Source of the DNA: Acidobacteriota bacterium | Lineage (GTDB): Bacteria > Acidobacteriota > Vicinamibacteria > Marinacidobacterales > Marinacidobacteraceae | Direction of reading: 5' to 3' | DNA length: 64,000 bases | Assembly: GCA_022826825.1 (NCBI GenBank) | Contig: JAJDUD010000024.1 | Location: forward strand, 62,001 to 126,000 | Part shown: in pieces, positions 8,613-18,484 of the stretch | How positions within the stretch are numbered: the stretch's first letter is position 1 | How the letters are laid out: every line of letters begins with the position of its first letter | Notes under the pieces: model-generated | Seen by the model: the letters and a program-made list of their open reading frames with translations, nothing else | Told to the model about the DNA's origin: nothing | Database searches by the model: none | Made by a program: the position numbers and the translations under genes

Positions 8613-10220
8613 CTACATCCGCCGCCAGCGGGGACCCACGCCGCCTTCGCGCGGCGTCCAGCGGGGGCCGAGGACGTCGGCGGCGCGGCAGTCCACGCAG
8701 TTGGAAGGGTTGACCGTCAGCCCGTCACCCCGGGACTCGTACACGCCGGCCGGGCAGATCCGTTCCCATAGGGCGGCGGTGTCGGGCGGGACCCCGTCGG
8801 GAACCACCAGATGGGATGGAATGTCGTCGCGCGTGTTGTTGCCGGACCGGAAGACCCCGTCGAGCTTCGAGAAAGGCGGGGAAGGCACGGGTTCGGGCGC
8901 TTCCCGCGGCCGGGCGACGTCGTCCTCCACCGGCAGGGCGCCCGAGGGAAGCGCCCCGGCGGTCAGGGTGGCGAGGACGGAGGTGAGCGCTCCGCGAACA
9001 AAGCCGCGCTGGAACGCGGGCCGCATGTTCCGGTTGCGCCGCAGGTCGGCGAGGATCTCGCTGTCCTCCAGCGAGGCGTCGTAGAGCGACAGCGGCACCC
9101 CCGCCCGCAGGTGCGCGACCGCCGCGTCGGCCGCGAGGATCCCGGAGAGCATCGCGTAGTGGATGCCCTTGAGCGACGGGACGTCCACGAAGCCTGCGGT
9201 GTCTCCGACGAGGAGCAGCCCGTCGCCCGACACCCGCTCGGGGAGCGAGCCGAGGCCGCCCTCCGGGATCAGCCGGGCTCCCCACTCGAGGCACTCGCCG
9301 CCCTCGAGGTGGGGCTGGATCCGGGGGTGGGCCTTCAGCAACTGGAGCGCCCGGTGGGCGTCGAGCGCTTCGGTCGGCGCGTCGAGCCCCACCACCATTC
9401 CTACCGCCGAGAGGCCTTCGCCCATCGGATACATGAAACCGCCGCCGAAAGCGGAACGCGGGAGCGGATATCCCATCGTGTGGACGACCCGGTCCGGCGG
9501 GTTCTCCGACTGCCAGAGTTCCTTCACTCCCAGCGCGAAGATCGGGGGACTCGGGGACGAGATGCCGAGACGGGCGCGCCAGGCCTGTCCGAGCGGACCG
9601 CGGGCGCCCTCGGCGAGGATCACGACCCGGGCCGCCACTTCGGTCGCCGGTTCGAATCCCGTTCCCGGCGAACCGTCCCGGCGCCGTCCCGCCGGGACGG
9701 TCTCGAGTCCCAGCACGCGGTTCTCCCGCATGAGCAGTGACCCGATCGCGAATCCCGGGAACACCTCGACCCCGAGCGTTTCGGCCTGTTCTCCCAGCCA
9801 CCGGGCCATTTCGGAAAGCGACGCCGTGAAGAAGCCGTGGTTCCGCATGGTGGGCGGGGTCGGCACCCGGACCCCCTGGCGCGCGGCGAGGAGATAGACG
9901 CTCTCGCGGGTGACCCGCGTCCGGAACGGAAACGCGTCGTCATCCATTTCCGGGAAGAGTTCACGGAACCCGACCGGGTTGACGACCGCCCCCGAAACGC
10001 AGTGGCCACCGAGTTCCGCGGCCTTTTCGAAGACGCAGATCGAGAACTCCTCGCCGGCTGTCTGGGCGGTCTGGGCCAGCCGGATCGCGGCCGCCAGGCC
10101 GGCGGGCCCACCCCCCACGACCGCCACGTCGAACGGCAGCGCTTCCGGGCCGGGCGCGCGGTCGGCGAGCAGGCGGTCCACCGGAAGCGGAGGCCGGGTC
10201 TCGCGGAGATGAATGCTCAT
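8613..10220 (-). CDS. electron transfer flavoprotein-ubiquinone oxidoreductase
   Basis: FDVAVVGGGPAGLAAAIRL, GGHCVSGAVVNPVGFRELFPE, SLKGIHYAMLSGILAADA, CPAGVYES...NPSNCVDCRAADVLGPRWTPREGGVGPRWRRM. Confidence 0.92.
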   Translation of the reverse strand: MSIHLRETRPPLPVDRLLADRAPGPEALPFDVAVVGGGPAGLAAAIRLAQTAQTAGEEFSICVFEKAAELGGHCVSGAVVNPVGFRELFPEMDDDAFPFRTRVTRESVYLLAARQGVRVPTPPTMRNHGFFTASLSEMARWLGEQAETLGVEVFPGFAIGSLLMRENRVLGLETVPAGRRRDGSPGTGFEPATEVAARVVILAEGARGPLGQAWRARLGISSPSPPIFALGVKELWQSENPPDRVVHTMGYPLPRSAFGGGFMYPMGEGLSAVGMVVGLDAPTEALDAHRALQLLKAHPRIQPHLEGGECLEWGARLIPEGGLGSLPERVSGDGLLLVGDTAGFVDVPSLKGIHYAMLSGILAADAAVAHLRAGVPLSLYDASLEDSEILADLRRNRNMRPAFQRGFVRGALTSVLATLTAGALPSGALPVEDDVARPREAPEPVPSPPFSKLDGVFRSGNNTRDDIPSHLVVPDGVPPDTAALWERICPAGVYESRGDGLTVNPSNCVDCRAADVLGPRWTPREGGVGPRWRRM

Positions 10221-10310
10221 CGGGATGGATGGTCGCCGGTCGCGTGCTCAGCCCGGTGCCGCGAATGTTACGCTCGGTGCCCGGTCCAGCTTGTCTCGAT
10301 CCTGAAGTCC

Positions 10311-10550
10311 ATGCGGATCACCCTGAATCTTGATCCTGAGGTCCTGGCGAGGGTGCGGCTCCTCGCGAAACAGCGTTCCCAGACGATGGGCGCCGTTGCT
10401 TCCGAGCTGATCGTCCAGGGGGCGAAGCTGGTGGAAGCGCCCGGTGTGCGCAACGGCGTGCCGCTTCTGGTCGTGGACCCGCGCTCTGAACCCGAGCGGC
10501 CGCGGCCGGGTCTTGAGTTGGTCAATCGGTTGCGCGACGACGAGCCGTGA
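10311..10550 (+). CDS. small VapB/CopG-like antitoxin, apparently orphan
   Basis: MRITLNLDPEVLARVRLLAKQRSQTMGAVASELIVQGAKL...; RHH-like N-terminus; no recognisable toxin adjacent. Confidence 0.6.
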   Translation: MRITLNLDPEVLARVRLLAKQRSQTMGAVASELIVQGAKLVEAPGVRNGVPLLVVDPRSEPERPRPGLELVNRLRDDEP

Positions 10551-10649
10551 GCCGCGCGGACCTGCCAGCGATAGTGGGTTCGGACGAGCGGCGAACGCGG
10601 TGGGGCGAGAGCCGGCTGGGTGAGTTGGAGCCTGGGGAAGGAAGCTCGA

Positions 10650-12665
10650 TCATCCGCCGAACCGTTCCGGGTCCCAGCGGAGCCCCAACTCGGACGGCGG
10701 CGCGATGTACCCGAGCAGCGCGGAAGCGGCCACCACCGCCGGGCTCGCCAGGTATCCCTCGCCGCCGCGGCCCATCCGGTTCTCCCAGTTCCGGTTGAAG
10801 GACGTGATCGCCCGCATTCCCGGACGGAGGGCATCCTCGCCCTGGCCGAAACAGGGACCGCACCACGACGCGCGGATCTCGCCTCCCACCGAGCGAAGGA
10901 CGGAAGCGACGGGTTCTCCGCCGAGGCGTGGCTCGGCCTCTTCGATCGCCCTGCGGACTCCTCCCGAGCCGGGAAAGATGACGAACTTCTCCCGCGTCCG
11001 GTCGTGTCCGCGCTCGCGCGCCGCGCGCACGACCTGGGCGGCGGCAAGGAGGTCGTCGTAGCTCCCGTTCGTGCAGGATCCGATGTAGGCGCGGTCGAAC
11101 CCGAGGCGGCCTTCGGCCACCTCGGTTGCGGGGTGCGCGTTCCCGGGCGCCGACGGAAGCGCCACCAGCGGTTCCACGCCGGCGAGGTCGAAGACCTCCT
11201 CGGCGCTGAAACGCGCGGCGGCGCCGCTCGCGAGCGGCGGGTAGGGGAGTTCCCCGGTCCCGCGGTCCACATAGAACCCCGCCGTCACCTCGTCGAACGG
11301 GAAGATCCCGTTCCAGGCTTCCGCCTCCGCCATCATGTTGCAGATCGTGTTGCGCCAGGTGATCGGCAGGGCGCCGCGTTCATCGACGAACTCCACCGAG
11401 GCGCCCGCGGCGGCGCCGTTCCACCGCGCGATGAGCGCGAGGACGACGTCCTTGCCCGAGGACCAGGGAGGGACTTCGCCGGTGAGCACCACCCGGCGGG
11501 CCGGCGGCGGGGTCAGGAGGACGCTGCCGGTCGCCCAGCCGAAGCCGAGCGCGCTCGATCCAATGCCGACGCCGAGCGCCCCGTAGGCGCCGTAGGCGCG
11601 GCTGTGGCTGTCGGCTCCCGGGATCACGGCGCCGGGCAGCACGAGCCCCTGCTCGGGAAAGTAGAAGTGGAAGATGCCGTCCCCGGGGGTCGCGAACCAG
11701 GGGGCCCTGAGACCCTCGGCTTCGGCGAACCTCCGGCTGATTTCCGTTTGCCGGTCGTCCGCGGCGCGCCCGGTGAAGACGAAGTGATCGTTGGCGATCG
11801 CGGCCTGCCGGGGATGGATGGCGCCCCCGGTGATCTCCCGGAACGTGTGAATCGCGAAAGGCGCGGTGCCGTCCGAAGCGGGCAGCAGGTCCGCCGTGAC
11901 CAGGATGCTCTCTCCCACCGAGACGGCGGCCCGGCGGTCCACCCGGTGCGCCCAGAGGATCTGCTCGGTCACGGTGAGGCGGTCGCGCTCCTCCGGCCCG
12001 GGCCACTCGATCACCGGCTGGGCCTCGACGGAGGCGAGGAACTCGCGGCGGCCCGCCGCCAGGATGCCGCCGGACCGCCTCAATTCCGCTTCCCGCGCGG
12101 TGAGGGGCTTCGGGTCGTAGGAGCGCCCGAGGGAATCGTTCACCAGTTGCCGCGTCGCCGGATCGAAGGTGAACCGGTGCCCGTCCCGGGCGTCCTCGGC
12201 CGCGGCGGGGCATTCGAGCACCTCGAGCCCGAGGTTGAGGGCGTTCCGGCGGAAGATGTCCCCGACGCCGGCTCCGAGCACGAGCACGAGCGTCGTCCCC
12301 GCGTCCCGGGCGATTCCGAGCAGCCCGGCCGGGCTCATTTCCCGCGAGGAGCCGATTCCGAACCGCTCGCCGGCGATCACGAAGTTCTGCCCGGCCTGCA
12401 CGCGGGCCGAGAAATCCGGCATCAGGTGGCGGAAGGCTCCCGCCTTCCACCGTGCGTCGAGCGCGTCCAGACTCTCGGAAACGCAGTCGGCGGAAGGGGT
12501 GATCTGGTCGGTGTCGATGGCGTCGCGCTTGTGGCCCGGACGCTTCGGGTCCCAGAAAATGAGCGCCTGTCCGGTCACCGAAGCCGCGGAACGCGCGGCC
12601 CCGTCGTCCGTCGGAGCGGACGGCAGGGGAACGCCGGGCTTTCTCCGTCCGGGCTGGATGCGCAC
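10650..12665 (-). CDS. aconitase-superfamily hydratase with swivel (LeuD-like) domain N-terminal to catalytic (LeuC-like) domain
   Basis: Swivel domain first (GQNFVIAGERFGIGSSREMSPAGLLGIA), then catalytic domain (PGADSHSRAYGAYGALGVGIGSS; YIGSCTNGSYDDL; SWCGPCFGQGED). Confidence 0.9.
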   Translation of the reverse strand: MRIQPGRRKPGVPLPSAPTDDGAARSAASVTGQALIFWDPKRPGHKRDAIDTDQITPSADCVSESLDALDARWKAGAFRHLMPDFSARVQAGQNFVIAGERFGIGSSREMSPAGLLGIARDAGTTLVLVLGAGVGDIFRRNALNLGLEVLECPAAAEDARDGHRFTFDPATRQLVNDSLGRSYDPKPLTAREAELRRSGGILAAGRREFLASVEAQPVIEWPGPEERDRLTVTEQILWAHRVDRRAAVSVGESILVTADLLPASDGTAPFAIHTFREITGGAIHPRQAAIANDHFVFTGRAADDRQTEISRRFAEAEGLRAPWFATPGDGIFHFYFPEQGLVLPGAVIPGADSHSRAYGAYGALGVGIGSSALGFGWATGSVLLTPPPARRVVLTGEVPPWSSGKDVVLALIARWNGAAAGASVEFVDERGALPITWRNTICNMMAEAEAWNGIFPFDEVTAGFYVDRGTGELPYPPLASGAAARFSAEEVFDLAGVEPLVALPSAPGNAHPATEVAEGRLGFDRAYIGSCTNGSYDDLLAAAQVVRAARERGHDRTREKFVIFPGSGGVRRAIEEAEPRLGGEPVASVLRSVGGEIRASWCGPCFGQGEDALRPGMRAITSFNRNWENRMGRGGEGYLASPAVVAASALLGYIAPPSELGLRWDPERFGG

Positions 12666-12722
12666 GGTTTTGAGTATAGAGAGGGTTAACGGCTCGCGCG
12701 GTCACTAGAATTCCCCTTCGTC

Positions 12723-13892
12723 TTGGCCCGTTTCTCTCTGCTGTTGCTGGCCGGGCTCGCCACTCTGCTACCGGGCGCGGTGGCCCACGGCCAGGATTCG
12801 GAGACTTCGCCCGAGACTCCGGACGACCCACCCATCTTCCTGTTGACGATGGGCCCCGACCAGTCGGTGATCTTCCGCAAGTGGGGGCACGCCGCGCTGT
12901 GCGTCGGAGACCAGTGCCTGAACTACGGAGTCACGGATTTCTCGCGTACGGCGGGACTTGTACAGGAGGTTCTCCAGGGCGAAGCCGTCTTCTGGATGGC
13001 GGTCTCGGGGTACGAAGACATGGTGCGGGTCTACTCCCGGGACGACCGGAGCGTGTTCCGGCAGGACCTCGACCTCTCGCCGGAGGCTCGCGATGCGCTT
13101 CTCGGCCGGATTGCGCAGGACCTGGTGCCCGGCCAGAGCGAGTACATCTACAACCACTTCGACGACAACTGCACGAGCCGCATTCGCGACTACCTCGATG
13201 AAGCGGCATCCGGAAAGCTACGTGAGCCGTTCTCGCTGCCGCTGCCCTTCGAGACACCGGAGCGCGACCCGACGTTTCGGGGGCACATCCGCCGCGGGCT
13301 GTACGAGGATCCCTTCCTGCTCTGGCTTTCGGACGTCGGCGTGGGGTCGGTGGCCGACGAGCCCATTTCCGCGTTCGACGCCATGTTCCTGCCGGGCGCC
13401 CTCCGCTACGGCGTCGAACAGGCGTTCGACGCGCCTCCCCGGCGGCTGCACACCGGGAGCTACGGCGACCTCTTGCCGCCCGACCCGGGAAGCCGTCCGT
13501 ATCTCCCCTGGCTCTTCGGGATCGCGGCGCTCCTGACGGTGCTCATCGCGCTGCCACGGGCGCCCGCGCTCCGGCGCACCGGGGCCGCCGGCGCCGCGGT
13601 GCTGATGGCGCTCGTGGGTACGGTGGGGGCCGCGGTGCTGATCCTGAGCCCGCTTCCCGAGTTCCGGACGAGTCTCATCGCCCTTGCGGTGCCGCCCACC
13701 GACTTCCTCCTCACGACCCGCCACGTCCGCTGGTACGGCCCGGCCCGGCTCGTCTGGGGAGCGGGTTTCCTGCTGGCGATCCTCGCCGGGATCCTCCGCC
13801 AGCCGCTCGGCTGGACCGTGCTGGCCGCCCTCCTCCCGGTGGCGGCGATCGTCTGGCGCCGCCGCCGATCCGCGGAGGTCCCGTGTCCGTGA
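12723..13892 (+). CDS. DUF4105 (Lnb N-terminal-like) membrane protein
   Basis: Signal peptide; WGHAALCVGDQCLNYGVTDF; YIYNHFDDNCTSRIRDYLD; C-terminal TM helices. Confidence 0.85.
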   Translation: MARFSLLLLAGLATLLPGAVAHGQDSETSPETPDDPPIFLLTMGPDQSVIFRKWGHAALCVGDQCLNYGVTDFSRTAGLVQEVLQGEAVFWMAVSGYEDMVRVYSRDDRSVFRQDLDLSPEARDALLGRIAQDLVPGQSEYIYNHFDDNCTSRIRDYLDEAASGKLREPFSLPLPFETPERDPTFRGHIRRGLYEDPFLLWLSDVGVGSVADEPISAFDAMFLPGALRYGVEQAFDAPPRRLHTGSYGDLLPPDPGSRPYLPWLFGIAALLTVLIALPRAPALRRTGAAGAAVLMALVGTVGAAVLILSPLPEFRTSLIALAVPPTDFLLTTRHVRWYGPARLVWGAGFLLAILAGILRQPLGWTVLAALLPVAAIVWRRRRSAEVPCP

Positions 13893-15229
13893 ACGCGGCG
13901 CCGGCCATCGAGGCGGCGCTTCGTCGCCGGGGCATGCCCCCCGCGTTTCGTCGCGGGTTCCTCGAGAGCGTTGCGGCGGCGGCCCGGGGGCCCTGCCACG
14001 TTCCGGAAACGACCCTCGGCCCCGTGACCGATCTGCCGGTGTTCCCCGGGTCTGCCGAAGCCGCTTCGGAGGACGAGCGGGCGCGCACCGTAGCGATCAC
14101 CCTGAACGGCGGACTCGGGACCACCATGGGGATGCGGGCCCCCAAGGCCCTTCTCTACGCCACGGAGGGCATGACCTTTCTCGACATTGCCCTGAAGCAG
14201 GCAGAGACGGCGGGGGTGCGCCCGGTTCTCATGAACAGCTTCGCGACGGACGCGGCGATTCGGGAGGCCCTGGGAGACAAGGACGTTCGGACCTTCCTGC
14301 AGCACGAGGCGCCCAAGCTGCGCCGCGCCGACTTCACTCCGGTTCGTGTTCCCGACCGGCCGGAACTGGAATGGTGCCCGCCGGGACACGGCGATCTCTA
14401 CACCGCCCTGGGCACCAGCGGCGTGCTCGCCGACCTCCTCGCAGAGGGTTTCCGCTACGCCTTCGTCTCGAACGTGGACAACGTGGGAGGGTGTCCCGAC
14501 CCGGCGCTGCTGGCGTACTTCATCCGCTCGGGCGCCCCGTTCCTCATGGAAGCCGTCCGGCGCACCGCCGAGGACTGGAAGGGCGGCCACCTGGCGCGCC
14601 GCCGCGGCGACGGACGGCTGGTGCTCCGGGAGACGGCGCAGTGCGCCCCCGGAGACCAGGACGCCTTCCGGGACCACGAGCGGTACTGCTGGTTCAACGC
14701 CAACAACCTCTGGCTGCGGCTCCCGGCGCTCGAGGAGGCGTTGCATCGGGGAGGGGGCTTCCTCCCGCTTCCGACGATCGCGAACCCGAAGACGGCGGAT
14801 CCGCGCGATCCCGGATCCGAGCTGGTGTTCCACCTCGAGCAGGCTGCCGGAACCGCGCTCGAGGTCTTCGAAGGGGCGCAGGCTGTCGAGGTCCCGAGGC
14901 GGCGGTTCGCGCCCGTCAAGACCACCGAGAACCTGCTGGTCCTGCGCTCGGACATCTACGCGATCGACGAGAACGGCCTGGTCGAACCCGCCCGCGAGCC
15001 GCCGCCGGTCGCGCTCGACCGGGAGCGCTACCGATTCATCAGCGACCTCGAGGCCCGCTTCCCCCATGGGCCCCCGTCACTGCTCGCCTGCGACCGCTTT
15101 CAGGTCAGCGGCGACGTCCGGTTCGGGCGGGAGGTCGCCTGCGAGGGGGAGGTGACCGTTGTGGGCCGCCGGGACCGGCCCGCGCGGATTCCGGACGGCG
15201 CCCGTCTGCGGGGCGTGGTGCGCGTCTAG
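13883..15229 (+). CDS. eukaryotic-type (UDPGP family) UTP--glucose-1-phosphate uridylyltransferase
   Basis: LNGGLGTTMGMRAPKALL, WCPPGHGDLYTAL, FVSNVDNVGG, FAPVKTTENLLVLRSD. Confidence 0.88.
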   Translation: MSVNAAPAIEAALRRRGMPPAFRRGFLESVAAAARGPCHVPETTLGPVTDLPVFPGSAEAASEDERARTVAITLNGGLGTTMGMRAPKALLYATEGMTFLDIALKQAETAGVRPVLMNSFATDAAIREALGDKDVRTFLQHEAPKLRRADFTPVRVPDRPELEWCPPGHGDLYTALGTSGVLADLLAEGFRYAFVSNVDNVGGCPDPALLAYFIRSGAPFLMEAVRRTAEDWKGGHLARRRGDGRLVLRETAQCAPGDQDAFRDHERYCWFNANNLWLRLPALEEALHRGGGFLPLPTIANPKTADPRDPGSELVFHLEQAAGTALEVFEGAQAVEVPRRRFAPVKTTENLLVLRSDIYAIDENGLVEPAREPPPVALDRERYRFISDLEARFPHGPPSLLACDRFQVSGDVRFGREVACEGEVTVVGRRDRPARIPDGARLRGVVRV

Positions 15230-15327
15230 GGCAACGCGGCCCAACCTTCAAGCCCGTTCGACGCACCGCTCTGTTCCCCGGAGCATCCGGCCGCGTTGGA
15301 CATCAGGGCAACTGCTGCAGGGAACGT

Positions 15328-17565
15328 TCATGGTGGTGTAGTGGGTCCCGGTTTCGGAGCGCCCTTCGGGGGTCGAGCCGCGGCTTCGGCCTCAAAGCGG
15401 GCGGCGAGCAGGTAGCGGTACAGGTCGAGCGCGAGCCGTTCCCGGTGCTCCTCCAGCCAGCGCCGGGCGTCCGGCGCCAGCACCAGCGCCTCGCAGGCCC
15501 CGTCCGCCAGCACCGTCGGCGCGCCATCGTCGGAAGAGGCCACCGGCCAGATCGCGTCGCCGGGACCGTACTGGAGCAGGCGCGCCCCTTCGGCTCCAAA
15601 GGCGGAAGCCCGGCCGGAGGTCAGCAATTGCAGGCCCTCGCTCGTCGTACCCGGCCCGGCAAGCGTTTCCCCGGCGGTGTAGCGGCGCGGATGCAACCAG
15701 CCCCGCAGTGCGTCCATCAGGTCCTCGAAACGGATCTGCCGCTCGAGATGACGCTCGAGGTCGTCGGCGGTGCGCTCGAACAGCGCCGCGCGCCGCTCGT
15801 CCACCGCACCCGCCTTCGCCCTCCACGCTTCGATGAGGATTTCCTCACAGCGTTCCAGCGCGTGGTCGGTGTTCGGCTCGATCCGGACCGCTGCAAGTTC
15901 CGGTGCGGGAAGGTTGCGCTGCAGGCCGCTTCGGAGTTGCTTCGACGGCGCGCCCAGCACCACCGTCACCCCGGCCGCGTTCGCCGCCCGCAGGAACCTC
16001 GCGAGGACGTTCACCGCCGAGAAGTCGGAGCCGGACACCTTGGTGAAGTCGAGCAGCAGACAGGCGGGACGCGGATCGCCGCTCAGGGATCTCCGGAGCT
16101 GGTCGGCCAGGGGGCTCACGCTGCCGAAGAAGAGATAGCCGCGAAGCCGGTACCCGAGGAAGCGCCCGCCCTCCTCCAGCAGGATGGCGCGATCCGGGAC
16201 CGAACGCGCCCTCGTGCTCCGGAGTTCGCGCGCGGTGAAGCGCGACTCGATGGGGTCCACGCGGCTCAGCCGCACGGCGAAGAACACGAGGGTAGCCAGG
16301 ATTCCGGTACCCACTCCCTCGAACAGCCCGAACGCGACGATGGCCGCCGCGATGAGCACGATGATGGCGTACTCCGAGCCGGGGAGCCGCTTCCGGCTCC
16401 TGACGAGCCCTTCGTCCAGCATGCTGAATCCGGCGAAGAAGAGGAGGCCGCCCACCAGCGCCACCGGGACCAGTTCGAGCATGGCGTCGCCCACGAACAG
16501 CGCGGACGCGATGACGAGCGCGGCGACGACGCCGGTCAGACGGGTGGCGGCCCCGAACAGCTTGCTGCGGAGCGATGCCGGGACGATCATGCTCGCCGCC
16601 GTGCCGCCGCCGAGACCGGCGACCACGCTGGCGAGTCCGGTGGCGCGGAACTCGCGGTCCCAGTCCAGGTCCTGGTTCGCGGCCATCTCGAGCCCGGCGA
16701 GATTCATGATCACGACGATGAGCGCGACCATTACCAGCATCAGCATGGTGGGTAGTTGCAGGACCATCGCCCCCCAATCCACGAGTCCCAGGTCCGCCGG
16801 TCCGAGGGTCGGCCACAGGTTGCCGTCCGAGGTGCTCGTCAGCAGGAAGCCCACGACCCTCGCCTCGTCGCCGGGGATCTCGAGGGCGGCGAGTCCGAGG
16901 TGGGTTGCGCCCACGGCAAGCGCGACGCTGACCGGCAGGATCCAGGAACGGCGCCACCGGTTCATGGCGAGGTACAGCGCCAGGCCGAACGCCGCGCCCG
17001 GAATCCACTTCGAGAGCGTCGCGGGTTGCAGGAGCGCCGGAATCGTGCGCCAGCCGGGCTCCGCCCCCATCAGGGACATGGCGGCGAGGCACACGGCGGC
17101 CCCGATGCCGGCGACGAAACCGCCGGCTACCGGGTAGGGGACGAAGCGCACCAGGTTCGCGAGCCGGTATCGCCCGATCAGCAGAAAGAACGCGCCCGTG
17201 GCGACGGCGCTCATCACGAGGGCCCCCGCGACCGTGACGAAGCGCGCGTGGCCCTCGGCGGCCGTGGTGGCGCCGATCAGCGCCATCACCACGATCAGCG
17301 CCGGGGACAGCCCCGAGATCGCCCCGCGAAAACCGCCGGCCAGGGCAATGACCAGGCAGGCGGCGAAGTTTCCGAACAGCACCAGCCCGACGCCCTGGGA
17401 CGCATACGGTGCGAGCGGCCCGGAAAAAATGGGAGTTCCGTAGGCGATCTGCGCAACGAGCAGGCCGACGCCCGTGGTGAAGCCCGTTACCAGCGCCGGA
17501 ACGGCCTTCGGCGATACGGCGTCCGCCCAGAGCTCCGATGCGAGATTGCGAAGCGGGGGCATCAT
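15328..17565 (-). CDS. SulP-family anion transporter with STAS and C-terminal cyclic-nucleotide-binding-like domain
   Basis: N-terminal multi-pass SulP core; ACLLLDFTKVSGSDFSAVNVLARF (STAS); YTAGETLAGPGTTSEGLQLLTSGRASAF (cNMP-binding fold). Confidence 0.88.
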   Translation of the reverse strand: MMPPLRNLASELWADAVSPKAVPALVTGFTTGVGLLVAQIAYGTPIFSGPLAPYASQGVGLVLFGNFAACLVIALAGGFRGAISGLSPALIVVMALIGATTAAEGHARFVTVAGALVMSAVATGAFFLLIGRYRLANLVRFVPYPVAGGFVAGIGAAVCLAAMSLMGAEPGWRTIPALLQPATLSKWIPGAAFGLALYLAMNRWRRSWILPVSVALAVGATHLGLAALEIPGDEARVVGFLLTSTSDGNLWPTLGPADLGLVDWGAMVLQLPTMLMLVMVALIVVIMNLAGLEMAANQDLDWDREFRATGLASVVAGLGGGTAASMIVPASLRSKLFGAATRLTGVVAALVIASALFVGDAMLELVPVALVGGLLFFAGFSMLDEGLVRSRKRLPGSEYAIIVLIAAAIVAFGLFEGVGTGILATLVFFAVRLSRVDPIESRFTARELRSTRARSVPDRAILLEEGGRFLGYRLRGYLFFGSVSPLADQLRRSLSGDPRPACLLLDFTKVSGSDFSAVNVLARFLRAANAAGVTVVLGAPSKQLRSGLQRNLPAPELAAVRIEPNTDHALERCEEILIEAWRAKAGAVDERRAALFERTADDLERHLERQIRFEDLMDALRGWLHPRRYTAGETLAGPGTTSEGLQLLTSGRASAFGAEGARLLQYGPGDAIWPVASSDDGAPTVLADGACEALVLAPDARRWLEEHRERLALDLYRYLLAARFEAEAAARPPKGAPKPGPTTPP

Positions 17566-17743
17566 CAGGGCCGCGGGCGAGTGAGCACCCCACCGCCCAT
17601 CCAGATCCTTCGCCCCCGGCTCCCCCCCTGCAAGCCTAACCGGCGGGCGGCGCGGCCGGGTCGCCTTCCGGGCCGCCGGGTACGGACGTGGACTCGCAGC
17701 CTTCTCCCCGGGCGGGCGCGGCTAGAATTCCGGCTTACGGCCC

Positions 17744-18430
17744 ATGCGCGGCGAAGAACGACACAAGCTCGAGACTGACGCCCTCATTCTGCGGGTCGAG
17801 CGGGCGGTCGACTGGGCCCAGGAGAACCGCCGTTCCCTGGTCACCATCATCGCGGCAACGGTGGGGATCGCGCTCCTGGCCGGCGGCTTCCTGGTGAACC
17901 GGGGAAACCGCAAGGAGGCGGCGCGCACCCGGCTCGGTGTGCTCACCACGGAGATCCAGCAGGTGACCGGGGGAGCGGAAGCCCGGCAGGGTCCCTGCGA
18001 GGCGTCGCTGTCCGAACTGGAACGACTCGCCGAGAGCGAAGGCAACTCGGTCGAGGGCAGGACCGCGCGCTATTACGCCGGGGTCTGCCAGCGGGCGCTG
18101 GGCAACTACGAAGCGGCAGCGGCGAGCTTCGAGCAGGTGCGGGGCCGGAACGATCTGCTCGCGGAGCTCGCCACTCTTGGTCTTGCCGGCGTCCAGCGAA
18201 CTTCCGGCAAGGGCGAGGAGGCGGCTCTCGCCTACCGAAGCCTGCTGGACGGGGGCGGCGACCTGCCGCTGGATTCGGTGTTGTTCGAGCTCGGGGTGCT
18301 CGAGGAGGAACAGGGGAGGCCGGAAGCGGCGATGGCCCACTATGAACGGATCGTCGAGGAATACCCCGCCTCCGCCTTTCGGGACCTTGCGGAGACCCGG
18401 AGGGAGCGGCTTCCTGACCCGTCGCGCTGA
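17744..18430 (+). CDS. TPR-repeat membrane protein (YfgM/TPR_21-like)
   Basis: Single TM near N-terminus followed by TPR-like repeats (ARYYAGVCQRALGNYEAAAASFEQV). Confidence 0.7.
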   Translation: MRGEERHKLETDALILRVERAVDWAQENRRSLVTIIAATVGIALLAGGFLVNRGNRKEAARTRLGVLTTEIQQVTGGAEARQGPCEASLSELERLAESEGNSVEGRTARYYAGVCQRALGNYEAAAASFEQVRGRNDLLAELATLGLAGVQRTSGKGEEAALAYRSLLDGGGDLPLDSVLFELGVLEEEQGRPEAAMAHYERIVEEYPASAFRDLAETRRERLPDPSR

Positions 18431-18484
18431 CCCCCTTCGACTCCGGGCAGCGCGTTCCGGGACTCCGCGCGGGAGCCTGAACCC

